DNA of 64,000 bases from Luteococcus japonicus (GCF_003752415.1 NZ_RKHG01000001.1:2108001-2172000), one strand, 5' to 3'. Positions 53,404 through 62,984 are shown, numbered from the stretch's first letter. The notes: generated by a model not told the origin, from the sequence alone. Made by a program: numbers and translations.

Positions 53404-53430
53404 TCAGCCCAGGAAGCTCTTGATGATGGG
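53404..53430. repeat. right 27-bp direct repeat (3' end of the pbp gene)
   Basis: Identical to 43764-43790. Here the repeat is the native last eight codons and stop of the penicillin-binding protein gene. Confidence 0.9.
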
Positions 53431-55338
53431 TGCCGCGGTCTTCGAACCGGACTCGCCCTCGGCCACCATGGCGGCGACGGCGTAGTCCTTGTTCCACGCA
53501 ATCATCCATGCGTGCGTCTGTGGCGGGGTCTTGCTGCCGAACTCGGCCGTGCCGGTCTTGGCGCCGTCCATCTTCCCGGCCAGCACCTTGCCGGAACCGT
53601 CGGTGACCACGGCCCGCATCATCTGCTGCAGCTGCTTGGCCTCGGTGGGGGACAGCGGCGTGCCCTTCTGCGTCGGCTTCTTGCTGGCCACCAGCCACGG
53701 CACCACCGTCTTCCCGGAGGCGACGGAGGCCGCCACCGCGGCCATCGCCATCGGAGATGCCTCGACGGTTCCCTGGCCGATCATGTCGGCGGCCTTGCCC
53801 ACCGGATCCTTCGCGGGTGGGACGGAGCCGAAGAAGGAGGAGAAACCAGCGTCGTGGTCCATGCCCATCCCCAGGCTGGCGGCGGCCTGCGCCAGGTCAC
53901 TGTCGCCGAGCTTGGGGGCGCTGGCCAGGAAGGCCGTGTTGCAGGAATTGGCCAGCGCATCGGTGAGGGTGATGTTGCCCACCTTGGAGCTGGGGAAGTC
54001 CGTGTAGTTCTTGAAGACGCGGCCGTTGACAGTCAGGTTCGCGGTGCAGGGAACCTTCGTCGTCGGCGTCACTCCCTTGCGCAGCAGTGCCAGGGAGCTG
54101 ACCACCTTGAAGGTGGAGCCCGGCGCGTAGCGGCCGAAGGTCGCGTTCGGATTGGCGCCGCTGGCCGGTGAGTTGGCGGCGGCGAGGATGTCACCGCTGC
54201 CCACCTTCAGCACCACCAGCGAGGCGACGCCCTTCTGCGAGGCCAGTGCCTTCTCCGCCTTCTCCTGCAGCCCTCGATTCAGGCTGAGCGCCACGGGGGT
54301 GCCCGGCTTGGCGGGGCTGGAGAAGAGCTCCTTCACGGGGCTGTCCTTGTCCGGCGCCGGGCTGGGCGAGGTGCCGGGGCTGGCGGGAGCCGCCGTCGGT
54401 GCCTCGGTGCCGACCTTCCTGCCCACGACGTCGATCCGGTGCCCGACACTTCCGCGCAGTTGTGCGTCGTAGCGCTTCTGCAGGCCCGACGTGCCGACGT
54501 GGTCTGCTGCCTCCACATCACCCTTGCCGGCCTTCACGTCCTCCGGCGAGGCCAGGCCGGAACCGCCCAGGATCCCGGCCGCGAAGGTGGAGCTGGGTGC
54601 CAGCGGCATCTCGACGGGAATGACCGAGACCCCGGCCATCTCCTTGACGGTCTCCGGGACCTTCCCGGCCCGCAGGGTGATGGCGGGCACGAAGGCCTTG
54701 TGGCCGGCGGCCGCCACCTGCTTGGCATAGTTCGCGGCATCCAGGCCCAGCGTGGCCGCCAGCTTGCGTGCCGTGGCATCCCACTGGGTCTTCGCGGTGC
54801 TCGCCTTGTCCACCCCCACCTGGTAGGCGGTGGTCATCTCCACCAGCGCCATTCCTTCGGAACCCACGATGGAGGCCCGCTTGGGGGCATCACGCAGGTG
54901 GCGCAGTCGCGTGTTCCCGTCCAGGTCGGCCTGGACGATCTTCGGGTTCCACTCCACCTTCCATGCGCCGTCGACGAATTTCAGGGGGGCAGTGGTCTGC
55001 CAGCTCCAGGTCTGGCTCCCCAGCTGGAGCTTGTGGTCCAGGGGGACGCTGGCGCTCTGTGACTTGCCGTCATAGGTGACCTGGCCAGGGGTGATGGTGG
55101 GCCGCAGGTCATCCATGCCATTGGTCAACACCTGCAGCTCGGTCTGCGCCGGGCCGGCGTCGACGACGGGTGCCTTCAGCACGTCGCCCTTGGCCAGCGC
55201 GGCGGCGAACTGCTTGGCCGCATCGTCGGCGGCCGGGAGGTTCTTGGGTGGCGTGGTGTCCTGACCCCCGGTGCAGGCGGTGGTGGCCAGCAATGCGGCG
55301 AGCGTGGGCAGTGCGAGCAGATGCGCGGCGGACTTCAT
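53404..55338 (-). CDS. class B penicillin-binding protein, lipoprotein
   Basis: A 644-residue transpeptidase exported as a probable lipoprotein (LATTAC, Cys22). Residues 30-150 form an NTF2-like MecA_N-type domain, then a PBP dimerisation region. The transpeptidase domain has all three motifs: STFK (408-411), SCN (465-467) and KTG (594-596). It cross-links peptidoglycan outside the membrane. ATG 55338 follows GGGAGG. The 3' end is the apparent integration target of the defence island. Confidence 0.93.
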   Translation of the reverse strand: MKSAAHLLALPTLAALLATTACTGGQDTTPPKNLPAADDAAKQFAAALAKGDVLKAPVVDAGPAQTELQVLTNGMDDLRPTITPGQVTYDGKSQSASVPLDHKLQLGSQTWSWQTTAPLKFVDGAWKVEWNPKIVQADLDGNTRLRHLRDAPKRASIVGSEGMALVEMTTAYQVGVDKASTAKTQWDATARKLAATLGLDAANYAKQVAAAGHKAFVPAITLRAGKVPETVKEMAGVSVIPVEMPLAPSSTFAAGILGGSGLASPEDVKAGKGDVEAADHVGTSGLQKRYDAQLRGSVGHRIDVVGRKVGTEAPTAAPASPGTSPSPAPDKDSPVKELFSSPAKPGTPVALSLNRGLQEKAEKALASQKGVASLVVLKVGSGDILAAANSPASGANPNATFGRYAPGSTFKVVSSLALLRKGVTPTTKVPCTANLTVNGRVFKNYTDFPSSKVGNITLTDALANSCNTAFLASAPKLGDSDLAQAAASLGMGMDHDAGFSSFFGSVPPAKDPVGKAADMIGQGTVEASPMAMAAVAASVASGKTVVPWLVASKKPTQKGTPLSPTEAKQLQQMMRAVVTDGSGKVLAGKMDGAKTGTAEFGSKTPPQTHAWMIAWNKDYAVAAMVAEGESGSKTAAPIIKSFLG

Positions 55339-55468
55339 GGATTGCCTCCCAAGGTTCGTCGTCGAGCCTAGCGACGGCCTGTGGCATTGCCCGGGAATAG
55401 GTGGCTGTCGAACCACGTTTATTTGAGTGAAACATCAACTATTCTGTTGGTGACCCATAGGAGCAGTC

Positions 55469-56626
55469 ATGCAGATCGGCATCTTCACCATCGGCGACGT
55501 CACCGCCGACCCGACGAACGGCACCGTGCCCACCGAGAACCAGCGGATCAAGGCCACCGTCGCCATCGCGAAGAAGGCGGAGGAGATCGGCCTCGACGTC
55601 TTCGCCACCGGTGAGCACCACAACCCGCCCTTCGTCGCGCCTGCCAACCCGCCGATCCTGATGGCCCACCTCGCCGCGGTCACCGAGAAGCTGATCCTGT
55701 CGACGGCCACCACGCTGATCACCACCAATGACCCCGTGCGTCTGGCCGAGGACTATGCCTATGCCCAGCACCTGGCCGACGGCCGCATCGACCTGATGCT
55801 CGGCCGCGGCAACACCGGCCCGGTCTACCCCTGGTTCGGCAAGGACATCCGGCAGGGCATCAACCTCGCACTGGAGAACTACAACCTGCTGCACCGGCTG
55901 TGGCGCGAGGACGTCGTGGACTGGCAGGGCAAGTTCCGCACCGCCCTGCAGGGATTCACTGCGACGCCCAGGCCGCTCGACGAGATTCCGCCCTTCGTCT
56001 GGCACGGTTCCATCCGTTCCCCGGAGATCGCGGAGCAGGCCGCCTACTACGGTGACGGCTTCTTCCACAACAACATCTTCTGGAACATCGAGTACACCCG
56101 TCAGATGGTCGAGCTGTACCGCCAGCGCTATGAGCACTATGCGCACGGCAAGGCGGAACACGCCATCGTCGGGCTGGGTGGGCAGTTCTTCATGCGCAAG
56201 AACTCGCAGGATGCCGTCAATGAGTTCCGGCCCTACTTCGACAATGCCCCGGTCTACGGCCACGGGCCGATGCTGGAGGAGTTCACCCACCAGACGCCGC
56301 TGACCGTCGGATCCCCGCAGCAGGTGCTGGAACGCTACCTGGGAATGGTCGACCACGTCGGCCACTACCAGCGCCAGCTCTTCCTGATCGACCATGCGGG
56401 CCTGCCGCTCAAGACGGTGCTGGAGCAGTTGGACCTGCTGGGCGAGATCCTGCCCGAGATGCGCAAGGGCTATGCCGAGGGGCGCCCTGCGGACATCCCC
56501 GATGCCCCCACGCATGCGTCGATGTTGGCCGAGCGGGGTGCCGTCGCGGAGGCCGCGCAGTACCACTTCGGCGACCGACAGGACGTGTGGACGGGCACGA
56601 GCGACCGGGACCAGAACGCTGTCTGA
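55469..56626 (+). CDS. LLM class flavin-dependent oxidoreductase
   Basis: A 385-residue luciferase-like monooxygenase fold protein. GLDVFATGEHHNPPF near residue 43, LILSTATTLITTNDPVRLAE and LMLGRGNTG are typical FMN or F420 contacts. It resembles the CE1758-type group, usually encoded beside an FMN reductase; such a reductase lies 2 kb downstream at 58679. AGGAG lies just upstream of ATG 55469. Confidence 0.88.
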   Translation: MQIGIFTIGDVTADPTNGTVPTENQRIKATVAIAKKAEEIGLDVFATGEHHNPPFVAPANPPILMAHLAAVTEKLILSTATTLITTNDPVRLAEDYAYAQHLADGRIDLMLGRGNTGPVYPWFGKDIRQGINLALENYNLLHRLWREDVVDWQGKFRTALQGFTATPRPLDEIPPFVWHGSIRSPEIAEQAAYYGDGFFHNNIFWNIEYTRQMVELYRQRYEHYAHGKAEHAIVGLGGQFFMRKNSQDAVNEFRPYFDNAPVYGHGPMLEEFTHQTPLTVGSPQQVLERYLGMVDHVGHYQRQLFLIDHAGLPLKTVLEQLDLLGEILPEMRKGYAEGRPADIPDAPTHASMLAERGAVAEAAQYHFGDRQDVWTGTSDRDQNAV

Positions 56627-56801
56627 CCCGTTGCTCGGGGCCTGGGTGTCCCCTGAACAGGTGACATCCGGACCCCGACTCCTGAAGGGCCCTTGTGGAA
56701 GTCACCGCCCGTGGGACGTCAGGTTGGCCGAATCTGGCGGTTGGCATAGTGTCATGGACGGCGCCGAGTCGGGGGACCGGGGTCACAACAGGGGGAAATT
56801 C

Positions 56802-57179
56802 ATGCGGTCAACCGCAAACAGCAGGTACATCAGCTTCATCGCGATCCTGTGCACCGCCACGGGACTGATGGCGCTGGCACACCACACGGGCCACCAGTGG
56901 GCCGCGTTGCTCACCGTGCCGCTGGCGACGATCGTCTGGCTCGAGACGAACCTGCGCCGCGGGCGCATCCATGGTTCCAGCCTTGCCACCGTCCACGACG
57001 TGGCGCGGCAGCGCACCGCCCAGCAGCCACAGGGCAATGCCGAGCTCTTCGACCTTGCGGCCCACCGTGCACTGCGCGAGCCCCGTAGGCAGGAGCTGGC
57101 CGAGGACCACGTCGCGCCGATCCTGGCCGTCGACTTCCCCGGCGTGCGTCAATCCTCTCGGATCCGGGTGGGTGCCTGA
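56802..57179 (+). CDS. small membrane protein of unknown function
   Basis: A 125-residue protein. Two hydrophobic helices (ISFIAILCTATGLMALA; ALLTVPLATIVWLE) are followed by a polar C-terminal half rich in arginine and glutamine. GGGGGA precedes ATG 56802. No family recognised. It stands alone between an oxidoreductase gene and a convergent MATE gene. Confidence 0.6.
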   Translation: MRSTANSRYISFIAILCTATGLMALAHHTGHQWAALLTVPLATIVWLETNLRRGRIHGSSLATVHDVARQRTAQQPQGNAELFDLAAHRALREPRRQELAEDHVAPILAVDFPGVRQSSRIRVGA

Positions 57180-57250
57180 CCGTCGCGAGCCGCAGGGCGT
57201 CCGAGTGGTTCCCTGCAGTCCGCTCGTGGTGCAACACACGCGGATCGTGG

Positions 57251-57273
57251 GAACCCGAGCGCCTGCCGGGTTC
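57251..57273. terminator. weak hairpin between convergent genes
   Basis: GAACCCG (57251-57257) and CGGGTTC (57267-57273), a 7-bp stem with a 9-nt loop, next to the stop of the minus-strand MATE gene. Confidence 0.35.
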
Positions 57274-58603
57274 AGGCTCCCAGGCGCATCCAGGCGTCGC
57301 TGCGGGCCCGCAGGGCGAGCGTTGCGACGCGGGCCAACAGGTAGCCGCCGTAGGCCAGCCAGAGCCAGATGACGCCGCGCCCGGCATGGTCGACAGCCAG
57401 GGCCATCGGCACGTAGGCCAGCGTCGCCACCATTCCCGCGAAGGCCAGGTAGCGTGCATCCCCGGCACCGATCAGCACGCCATCAAGGACGAAGACGATC
57501 CCCCCGATGGGCGTGATCAGGGCCAGCACCAGCAACAGGCGCACCAGCAACTGCTGCACCTCGGCATCCGGGGTGAAGACCGGCGCGAGCACCCCGCGCA
57601 CCAGCACCAGTCCCGCGGCGAAGACCAGCCCGCCGGCAACGCCCCACCAGCACAGCTTGGCCGTGATGGAGCGCACCTTGCCGGCGTCGCCCCGGCCCAG
57701 CTCGTGCCCCACCATAGCCTGGGCGGCGATGGCCAACGCGTCCAGGGCCAGGCACAGGAAGCTCCAGATGGAGTTCGTCACCTGGTGTCCGGCCAGGCCC
57801 ACCTGGCCGGTTCGGGCCGCCACGGCGACGGTGACCGCCAGCGAGGCCTGCAGCCACGCACTGCGCATCACCAGCCAGACGCCGCCGCGGGCGGCCTCCA
57901 GCACGCCATGCACCCGAACTCCCAGCGGCACCCCGGCGCGGACGGCGCCGCGCAGGACCACCGCTGTCAAGACCGAGGCCCCGATGGCCTGAGCGAGCAG
58001 GGTTCCGGTGGCGGAGCCGCGGATCCCCATCCCCATCCCGTACATGAACAGGGCATTCAGCCCGATGTTGGCCAGGTTCATGCTGACCGCGACCGCCAAG
58101 GGGGTGCGGGTGTCCTTCATGCCGCGCAGCACGCCGGTGGAGGCGAGCATCAGCAGCAGCATGGGCAGCCCCCAGCAGGCGATCCGCAGGTAGTCGACGG
58201 CCTGCGAGGAGACCTCGGGGCCTGCGCCGTACCACCCGATCACCGTCGGCGCCGTGAGGTTCAGCACCACGGCGAGCAGGCTGCCGAGTCCGAGCCCCAG
58301 CGCCATGCCGTCGATGCCGCCGGCCAGTGCTCGACGGCTGTCGCCGGCACCGATCCGGCGCGCCACCAGGGAGGTGGTGCCGTAGGCGAGGAAGACGCAC
58401 AGCCCGTTGATGATGTTGAGCACGCTGCTGGCCAGGCCCAGCCCGGCGAGCTGGCGGGTGCCCAGATGGCCCACCATCGCCGAGTCCGCCATCAGCAGCA
58501 GGGGTTCGCTGACCAGCGTCGCGAAGGCCGGGATGGCGAGGGCAAGGATCTCTTGTGAAAGGCTGGTGCGGGTCTGCGGCGGGCTGGTGGGACTGGGCAC
58601 CAC
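57272..58603 (-). CDS. MATE family efflux transporter, DinF-like
   Basis: A 443-residue transporter with about 12 transmembrane helices in two halves. ALAIPAFATLVSEPLLLMAD at the start and the second-half counterpart QMVGHELGRGD-like segment (QAMVGHELGRGDAGK) are MATE signatures. It would export drugs or metabolites with Na+ or H+. It separates the LLM oxidoreductase from its likely reductase and does not replace the missing MurJ, which has a different signature. Confidence 0.93.
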   Translation of the reverse strand: MVPSPTSPPQTRTSLSQEILALAIPAFATLVSEPLLLMADSAMVGHLGTRQLAGLGLASSVLNIINGLCVFLAYGTTSLVARRIGAGDSRRALAGGIDGMALGLGLGSLLAVVLNLTAPTVIGWYGAGPEVSSQAVDYLRIACWGLPMLLLMLASTGVLRGMKDTRTPLAVAVSMNLANIGLNALFMYGMGMGIRGSATGTLLAQAIGASVLTAVVLRGAVRAGVPLGVRVHGVLEAARGGVWLVMRSAWLQASLAVTVAVAARTGQVGLAGHQVTNSIWSFLCLALDALAIAAQAMVGHELGRGDAGKVRSITAKLCWWGVAGGLVFAAGLVLVRGVLAPVFTPDAEVQQLLVRLLLVLALITPIGGIVFVLDGVLIGAGDARYLAFAGMVATLAYVPMALAVDHAGRGVIWLWLAYGGYLLARVATLALRARSDAWMRLGA

Positions 58604-58678
58604 GCCACTCTAGGTGGGGAATAGTCCGTCACCCATCCCCGTTGTTGAATTGTTGATCAGTTATCGAGTGAGGACGTC

Positions 58679-59302
58679 ATGAAGATCGTTGCCATCAGTG
58701 CCGGACTCGGCGAACCGTCGAGCACCCAGCTGTTGGGGGAGCGGCTGCTGAAGGCCGCGGGAGCAGATCAGGTGCACCATGTCGAGCTCCGACTGCTGGC
58801 GCATGACCTGGTGAACTCGTTGCTGACCCGGATGCAGTCGCCTGCCCTGGAGCAGGTGATCACGGAGGTGGTCGAGGCCGATGCCCTCATCGTGGTCAGC
58901 CCGGTCTACAACGCGTCGGTCTCCGGGCTGTTCAAGATGTTCTTCGACGTCCTGCACGAGGGTGCCCTGCTGGACAAGCCCGTCTTGCTCGCCGCCACGG
59001 GCGGCACGCCCCGTCACTCCCTGGCCATCGACCAGGCGATGCTGCCGCTCTTCTTCTACCTCAAGGCCGCCGTCGCACCCACCGCGGTCTTCGCCGCGAC
59101 GGACGACTGGGGCGATGCCGGCTCCGGACTCGACGGCCGGATCGAGCGAGCCGGTCGGGAACTGGCCGCGATGGTGCGGGTTCGCCGGGGAGAGTCCCTG
59201 GGCGACGTCGTCGATGCCCCTCAGGAGCGCCGCGAACGCACGGTCACGGCCGACGACTTCACGGTGACGAAGTCCTTCGAGGAGATGTTCAACGCGATCT
59301 GA
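58679..59302 (+). CDS. NADPH-dependent FMN reductase (CE1759 family-like)
   Basis: A 207-residue flavodoxin-fold reductase. IVAISAGLGEPSSTQLLGER binds the FMN phosphate and VVSPVYNASVSGLFKMFFDV is the flavin-side motif. It should supply reduced flavin to the LLM-class enzyme encoded at 55469. The AGTGAGG at 58667-58673 supports ATG 58679. Confidence 0.9.
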   Translation: MKIVAISAGLGEPSSTQLLGERLLKAAGADQVHHVELRLLAHDLVNSLLTRMQSPALEQVITEVVEADALIVVSPVYNASVSGLFKMFFDVLHEGALLDKPVLLAATGGTPRHSLAIDQAMLPLFFYLKAAVAPTAVFAATDDWGDAGSGLDGRIERAGRELAAMVRVRRGESLGDVVDAPQERRERTVTADDFTVTKSFEEMFNAI

Positions 59303-59316
59303 GCCGTCGGCTCGTT

Positions 59317-59340
59317 TCCCGAGCCCGCCGAGGGATTCAG
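59317..59340. repeat. diverged dispersed repeat at the lrp 3' end
   Basis: TCCCGAGCCCGCCGAGGGAT followed by TCAG shares its GAGGGATTCAG end with the 31502-31526 copy and overlaps the stop codon of the Lrp-type gene. Confidence 0.45.
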
Positions 59341-59861
59341 TCCTGTTCGAACTGGGCGTTGAAGTTGGTTCCCCGCCGATGGTCCAGGATCACCGAGGTC
59401 TCGGTGCTGGCGACGGCGCGGTGCTCACTGAGGTCGTGCAGGACGAAGGCGCGCAGCTCGGTGGGATTGGAAGCGGCCACCCACAACACGAAGTCGTAGT
59501 GGCCGCCCAGGAAGAAGACATTGAGCACGGCGGGCAGCTTCGCCAGCCGTTCGGTCTCGGGTTGGAGTTCCTCGCGGGAACCGGGATGGATCCGCACGAA
59601 GATCAGTGCCTGCAGCGGCCGCCCGATGGCGGTGGTGTCAACCTCCGCGTGGATACCGCTGATCACCCCCGCCTCGCGCAGGGCCTGGACACGTGCGTGG
59701 CTCGTCGACTCGGCCGTCTTGGTGGCCGCTGCGAGTGCCGCATTGCTCATCCGACCGTTCTCCATCAGGAGTCTGATGATCTGGTGGTCGGTGGCGTCCA
59801 GCTGACGTGGGCCCTTGTTCCGTGGGCCGCCCTGGGCGTGGTGTGTGGCGTCTTTGGTCAC
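59337..59861 (-). CDS. Lrp/AsnC family regulator, AldR-like by context
   Basis: A 174-residue regulator. The N-terminal helix-turn-helix is LDATDHQIIRLLMENGRMSN, then AALAAATKTAESTSHARVQAL; a C-terminal RAM domain follows (IFVRIHPGS; FFLGGHYDFVLWVA). The order ald, permease, lrp on one strand suggests control of alanine dehydrogenase, as AldR does in mycobacteria. GTG 59861 is proposed; the upstream frame is not homologous. Confidence 0.88.
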   Translation of the reverse strand: MTKDATHHAQGGPRNKGPRQLDATDHQIIRLLMENGRMSNAALAAATKTAESTSHARVQALREAGVISGIHAEVDTTAIGRPLQALIFVRIHPGSREELQPETERLAKLPAVLNVFFLGGHYDFVLWVAASNPTELRAFVLHDLSEHRAVASTETSVILDHRRGTNFNAQFEQD

Positions 59862-59871
59862 ATGGTCGAGA

Positions 59872-61395
59872 CTACTGACTCTTGGTCCGTCCGTGTGCGG
59901 CGGCCCCGTGCGCAGCCTCCTCGACCTCACGCATGGCGTCGAAGTCCAGCTTCGCGTGGCTGCGCCTTCCCGGGCCCATCATCCGGTACAGCAGGGCCAT
60001 CAGACCGACCCACACGGGAGCCGCCAGCAGCGCCATCCGGGAGTCCTTGGACAGGGCGAGCACCACGAAGATTGCCGCGAAGAAGACCAGCGTCGCCCAG
60101 GGCATCAGGCGTGGCAGCGGCATCCGGAACGCGCTGGTGGCGTGACGCTCCGGGAACTTCTTGAGGTACTGGATGTAGCTGACCATGATCAGGCCCCACA
60201 CGGAGATGTAGAGCACCGAGGAGACACCGGCGATCATGCTGAAGGCCTCCATCACCGAACCCTCCAGCGAGACCATGATGATGGCCGGCGAGATGCACAG
60301 GGCGGTCAGGAAGAGCGCATTGCGCGGGATGTGGCGCCCGGACAGCTCGGCGAAGCGGGCGGGGGCGTCACCCTCGCGGGCCAGGCCGTACATGATGCGC
60401 GACGTGGAGTAGACACCCGAGTTGGCCGACGAGGCGGCCGAGGTGAGCACCACGAAGTTGATCACGTGGAAGGCGATCACGATGCCCACGAAGCCGAACA
60501 TCGTCACGAAGGGACTGTGCTCGGGGTCGATCATGTCCCACGGGACCACGGACATGATCACGCCGAGGGCCAGGACGTAGAAGATCAGCACACGGGCGGG
60601 GATGGAGTTGATGGCCTTCGGCAGGTTGTGCGTCGGGTCGGCGGTCTCGGCGGCGGCGGTACCGGCCATCTCGATGCCCTGGAAGGAGAAGATGGCGATC
60701 TGGAAGCCGGCCAGGAAGCCGGAGACGCCCGTCGGGAAGAAGCCGCCACGGTCCCACAGGTGGGCGATGGATGCCGCGGGGGCACCGGCCTGCGGGGGCT
60801 GGAAGGCGGTCAGCGCCAGGTAGCCACCCACGAAGATGAGGGCGACGATGGTCACGATCTTGATCATCGCGAACCAGAACTCCATCTCACCGAAGAGCCG
60901 GACGGCCACCATGTTCAGGCCGGTCAGCAGCAGGACCACGCACAGGGCGGGAATCCACTTCGGGAGATCTGGGTACCAGACGGACAGGTAGCCACAGATG
61001 GCGACGGTGTCGGCGATGCCGATGACCACCCAGCACATCCAGTAGGTCCAGCCGATGTAGAAGCCGGCCCAGGTGCCGATCAGGTCGGTGGCGAAGTCCG
61101 CGAAGGACTTGTAGGCGAGGTTGGACAGCAGGAGCTCGCCCATGGCCCGCATCACGAAGAAGAGGAAGAAGCCGATGACGGCGTAGACGAGCAGGATGGA
61201 CGGGCCGGCGAGGTGGATGGTGCGGCCGGAACCGAGGAACAGGCCGGTGCCGATGGCACCGCCGATGGCGATCAGCTGCAGGTGCCGGTTGGTCAGGCCA
61301 CGCTGGAGCTGCACTTCGTGCGCGCCCAGCCCCGTGGTTGGGCGGCGTGAATTGGGTGGGACCGGGCCGTTCTGGACGGATTCTTGTTCGGTCAT
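59872..61395 (-). CDS. amino acid permease, CycA-like
   Basis: A 507-residue APC-superfamily permease with 12 helices. The signature QLIAIGGAIGTGLFLGSGR is near residue 40, and GFQIAIFSFQGIEMAGTAAA is typical of the D-alanine/D-serine/glycine (CycA) group. Context between ald and an Lrp regulator agrees with alanine uptake. ATG 61395 follows GGGAG. A terminator after ald (61528-61557) separates the two genes' messages at least in part. Confidence 0.9.
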   Translation of the reverse strand: MTEQESVQNGPVPPNSRRPTTGLGAHEVQLQRGLTNRHLQLIAIGGAIGTGLFLGSGRTIHLAGPSILLVYAVIGFFLFFVMRAMGELLLSNLAYKSFADFATDLIGTWAGFYIGWTYWMCWVVIGIADTVAICGYLSVWYPDLPKWIPALCVVLLLTGLNMVAVRLFGEMEFWFAMIKIVTIVALIFVGGYLALTAFQPPQAGAPAASIAHLWDRGGFFPTGVSGFLAGFQIAIFSFQGIEMAGTAAAETADPTHNLPKAINSIPARVLIFYVLALGVIMSVVPWDMIDPEHSPFVTMFGFVGIVIAFHVINFVVLTSAASSANSGVYSTSRIMYGLAREGDAPARFAELSGRHIPRNALFLTALCISPAIIMVSLEGSVMEAFSMIAGVSSVLYISVWGLIMVSYIQYLKKFPERHATSAFRMPLPRLMPWATLVFFAAIFVVLALSKDSRMALLAAPVWVGLMALLYRMMGPGRRSHAKLDFDAMREVEEAAHGAAAHGRTKSQ

Positions 61396-61527
61396 GGAGG
61401 ACTCCCTTGTCTTCTCCGGATGGATCTCTTGCCGGATGGTGTGACGGGCCCGCCGTGGCGGGCGATGGGCGAGGCTCATTCTGCACCCCTGCCTCCGGTG
61501 TGCGAGGGGTGGGCCGTGAGGCCAGTG

Positions 61528-61557
61528 GGCGGGGGCTGCGACGCTGCAGCCCCCGCC
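61528..61557. terminator. terminator after ald
   Basis: GGCGGGGGCTGC (61528-61539) and GCAGCCCCCGCC (61546-61557), a perfect 12-bp stem with a 6-nt loop, 16 bp from the ald stop on the minus strand. Confidence 0.85.
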
Positions 61558-61573
61558 AGTTGGATTCCTGCGA

Positions 61574-62689
61574 CTACTTCAGGAGGTCTTCGACGGGGGT
61601 GAACTCGATGTCGAAGGCCTCGGCGACACCCTGGAAGGTGCACTTGCCCGCGTGGGTGTTGAGACCCTTGGCCAGCGCGGGATCATCGGCAAGCGCCTGC
61701 TTCCAGCCCTTGTCCGCGATGCGCACGGCGTAGGGCAGGGTGGCATTGGTCAGTGCCCAGGTGGAGGTGTTCGGGACGGCACCGGGCATGTTGGCCACGC
61801 AGTAGAAGACCGAGTTGTGCACCTCGAAGGTGGGATCCGCGTGCGTGGTGGGGTGCGAGTCCTCGAAGCAGCCGCCCTGGTCGATGGCGACGTCGACGAG
61901 CACCGAACCGGGCTTCATCTGGGAGACCATCTCGTTGGTGACCAGCTTGGGTGCCTTGGCGCCGGGGATCAGCACGGTGCCGATCACCAGGTCAGCGGCC
62001 AGCACCTGCTCGCGCACGGTCAGGGCCGACGAGGCCAGGGCGTGCACCTTGTTGCCGTAACGCCAGTAGCTCTGGCGCAGCTTGTTCAGGTCCACGTCGA
62101 GCATCGTCACGTCGGCGCCCATGCCCATCGCGATCTGCGCTGCATTCTGGCCGGCAACGCCGCCGCCGAGGATGACGACCTTGGCCTGCTGCACGCCGCC
62201 GACACCGCCGAGCAGGACGCCGCGGCCGCCATTGGCCTTCAGCAGGTGGTTGGCGCCCACCTGCGGTGCCAGGCAACCGGCAACCTCGCTCATCGGGTAG
62301 AGCAGCGGCAGCGAGCGGTCGGGCAGCTGCACGGTCTCGTAGGCGATGCCGGTGGTGCCGGCCTTCAGCAGGGCGTCGGTCTGCGGCTTGTCTGCGGCCA
62401 GGTGCAGGTAGGTGAACAGGATCATGTCCTCGCGCAGGAAGCCGTACTCCTGCTTGATGGGCTCCTTGACCTTGATGACCATCTCGCCCTTGGCCCAGGT
62501 CTCCTCGGCACCCTCGACCATCGTCGCGCCCTGGGCGACGTACTCCTCGTCGGTGATGGAGGAACCGAGCCCGGCACCCTTCTGCACGAAGACCTCGTGC
62601 CCGTGCTTGACCAGTTCGTGCACGCCGACCGGGGTGATTCCGACGCGGAACTCGTTGTTCTTGACCTCTGTGGGGATAGCAATGCGCAT
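61574..62689 (-). CDS. ald: alanine dehydrogenase
   Basis: A 371-residue NAD-dependent enzyme interconverting alanine with pyruvate and ammonium. The N-terminus RIAIPTEVKNNEFRVGITP, KVKEPIKQEYGFLREDMILF with the pyruvate-binding lysine, the NAD loop GGGVAGQNAA and DVAIDQGGCFEDSHPT are family hallmarks. AAGGAG precedes ATG 62689. The 295-bp gap to the next gene holds its promoter; no motif was certain. Confidence 0.97.
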   Translation of the reverse strand: MRIAIPTEVKNNEFRVGITPVGVHELVKHGHEVFVQKGAGLGSSITDEEYVAQGATMVEGAEETWAKGEMVIKVKEPIKQEYGFLREDMILFTYLHLAADKPQTDALLKAGTTGIAYETVQLPDRSLPLLYPMSEVAGCLAPQVGANHLLKANGGRGVLLGGVGGVQQAKVVILGGGVAGQNAAQIAMGMGADVTMLDVDLNKLRQSYWRYGNKVHALASSALTVREQVLAADLVIGTVLIPGAKAPKLVTNEMVSQMKPGSVLVDVAIDQGGCFEDSHPTTHADPTFEVHNSVFYCVANMPGAVPNTSTWALTNATLPYAVRIADKGWKQALADDPALAKGLNTHAGKCTFQGVAEAFDIEFTPVEDLLK

Positions 62690-62984
62690 GACAGCTCCTT
62701 TGCTGTGCTCGTGCTTCTGTGCTGTGGTGACGTCGCGGGCTTGCCCACGGCTTCTGTGACCGAGTCTTGGAGCAGAACCGTTCAGGGTGAAGGGTTTTCG
62801 TGTCAAGGCGAACATTCTTCGGTGCTTCTTGCGGCGTGTGGCGCATGGGGAAGCCAGAAGAACGGCGGACGGCGAAGGATCTTCGGAAAGCTCTCATGGT
62901 GAGAAGTGGACCGGAAAACCAGTCACATGGAGGCCATGGCAACGGCACAGCAGGCACACAGGCGTCGCCTCGAACGTTGTTCCC

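Larger units (their letters stand above)
43764..53430. mobile_element. defence island flanked by 27-bp direct repeats
   Basis: A 9.67-kb segment (both repeats included) containing hsdR (frameshifted), a PIN/HTH pair, an unknown gene, a PD-(D/E)XK-like nuclease gene, mrr-like, hsdS and hsdM. The flanking repeat is the terminal 27 bp of the adjacent penicillin-binding protein gene, as in site-specific integration at a gene's 3' end. No integrase, transposase or tRNA is visible, so the mobilising enzyme was either lost or supplied in trans. Confidence 0.7.

Noticed and set aside
43764-53430. Prophage or conjugative element
   Set aside because: No phage structural, lysis, relaxase, integrase or transposase gene; only restriction and toxin-antitoxin cargo is visible.
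57272-58603. The MATE gene as a relocated MurJ
   Set aside because: Both are in the MOP superfamily, but the sequence has the MATE/DinF signatures and MATE length; it lacks MurJ-type motifs.
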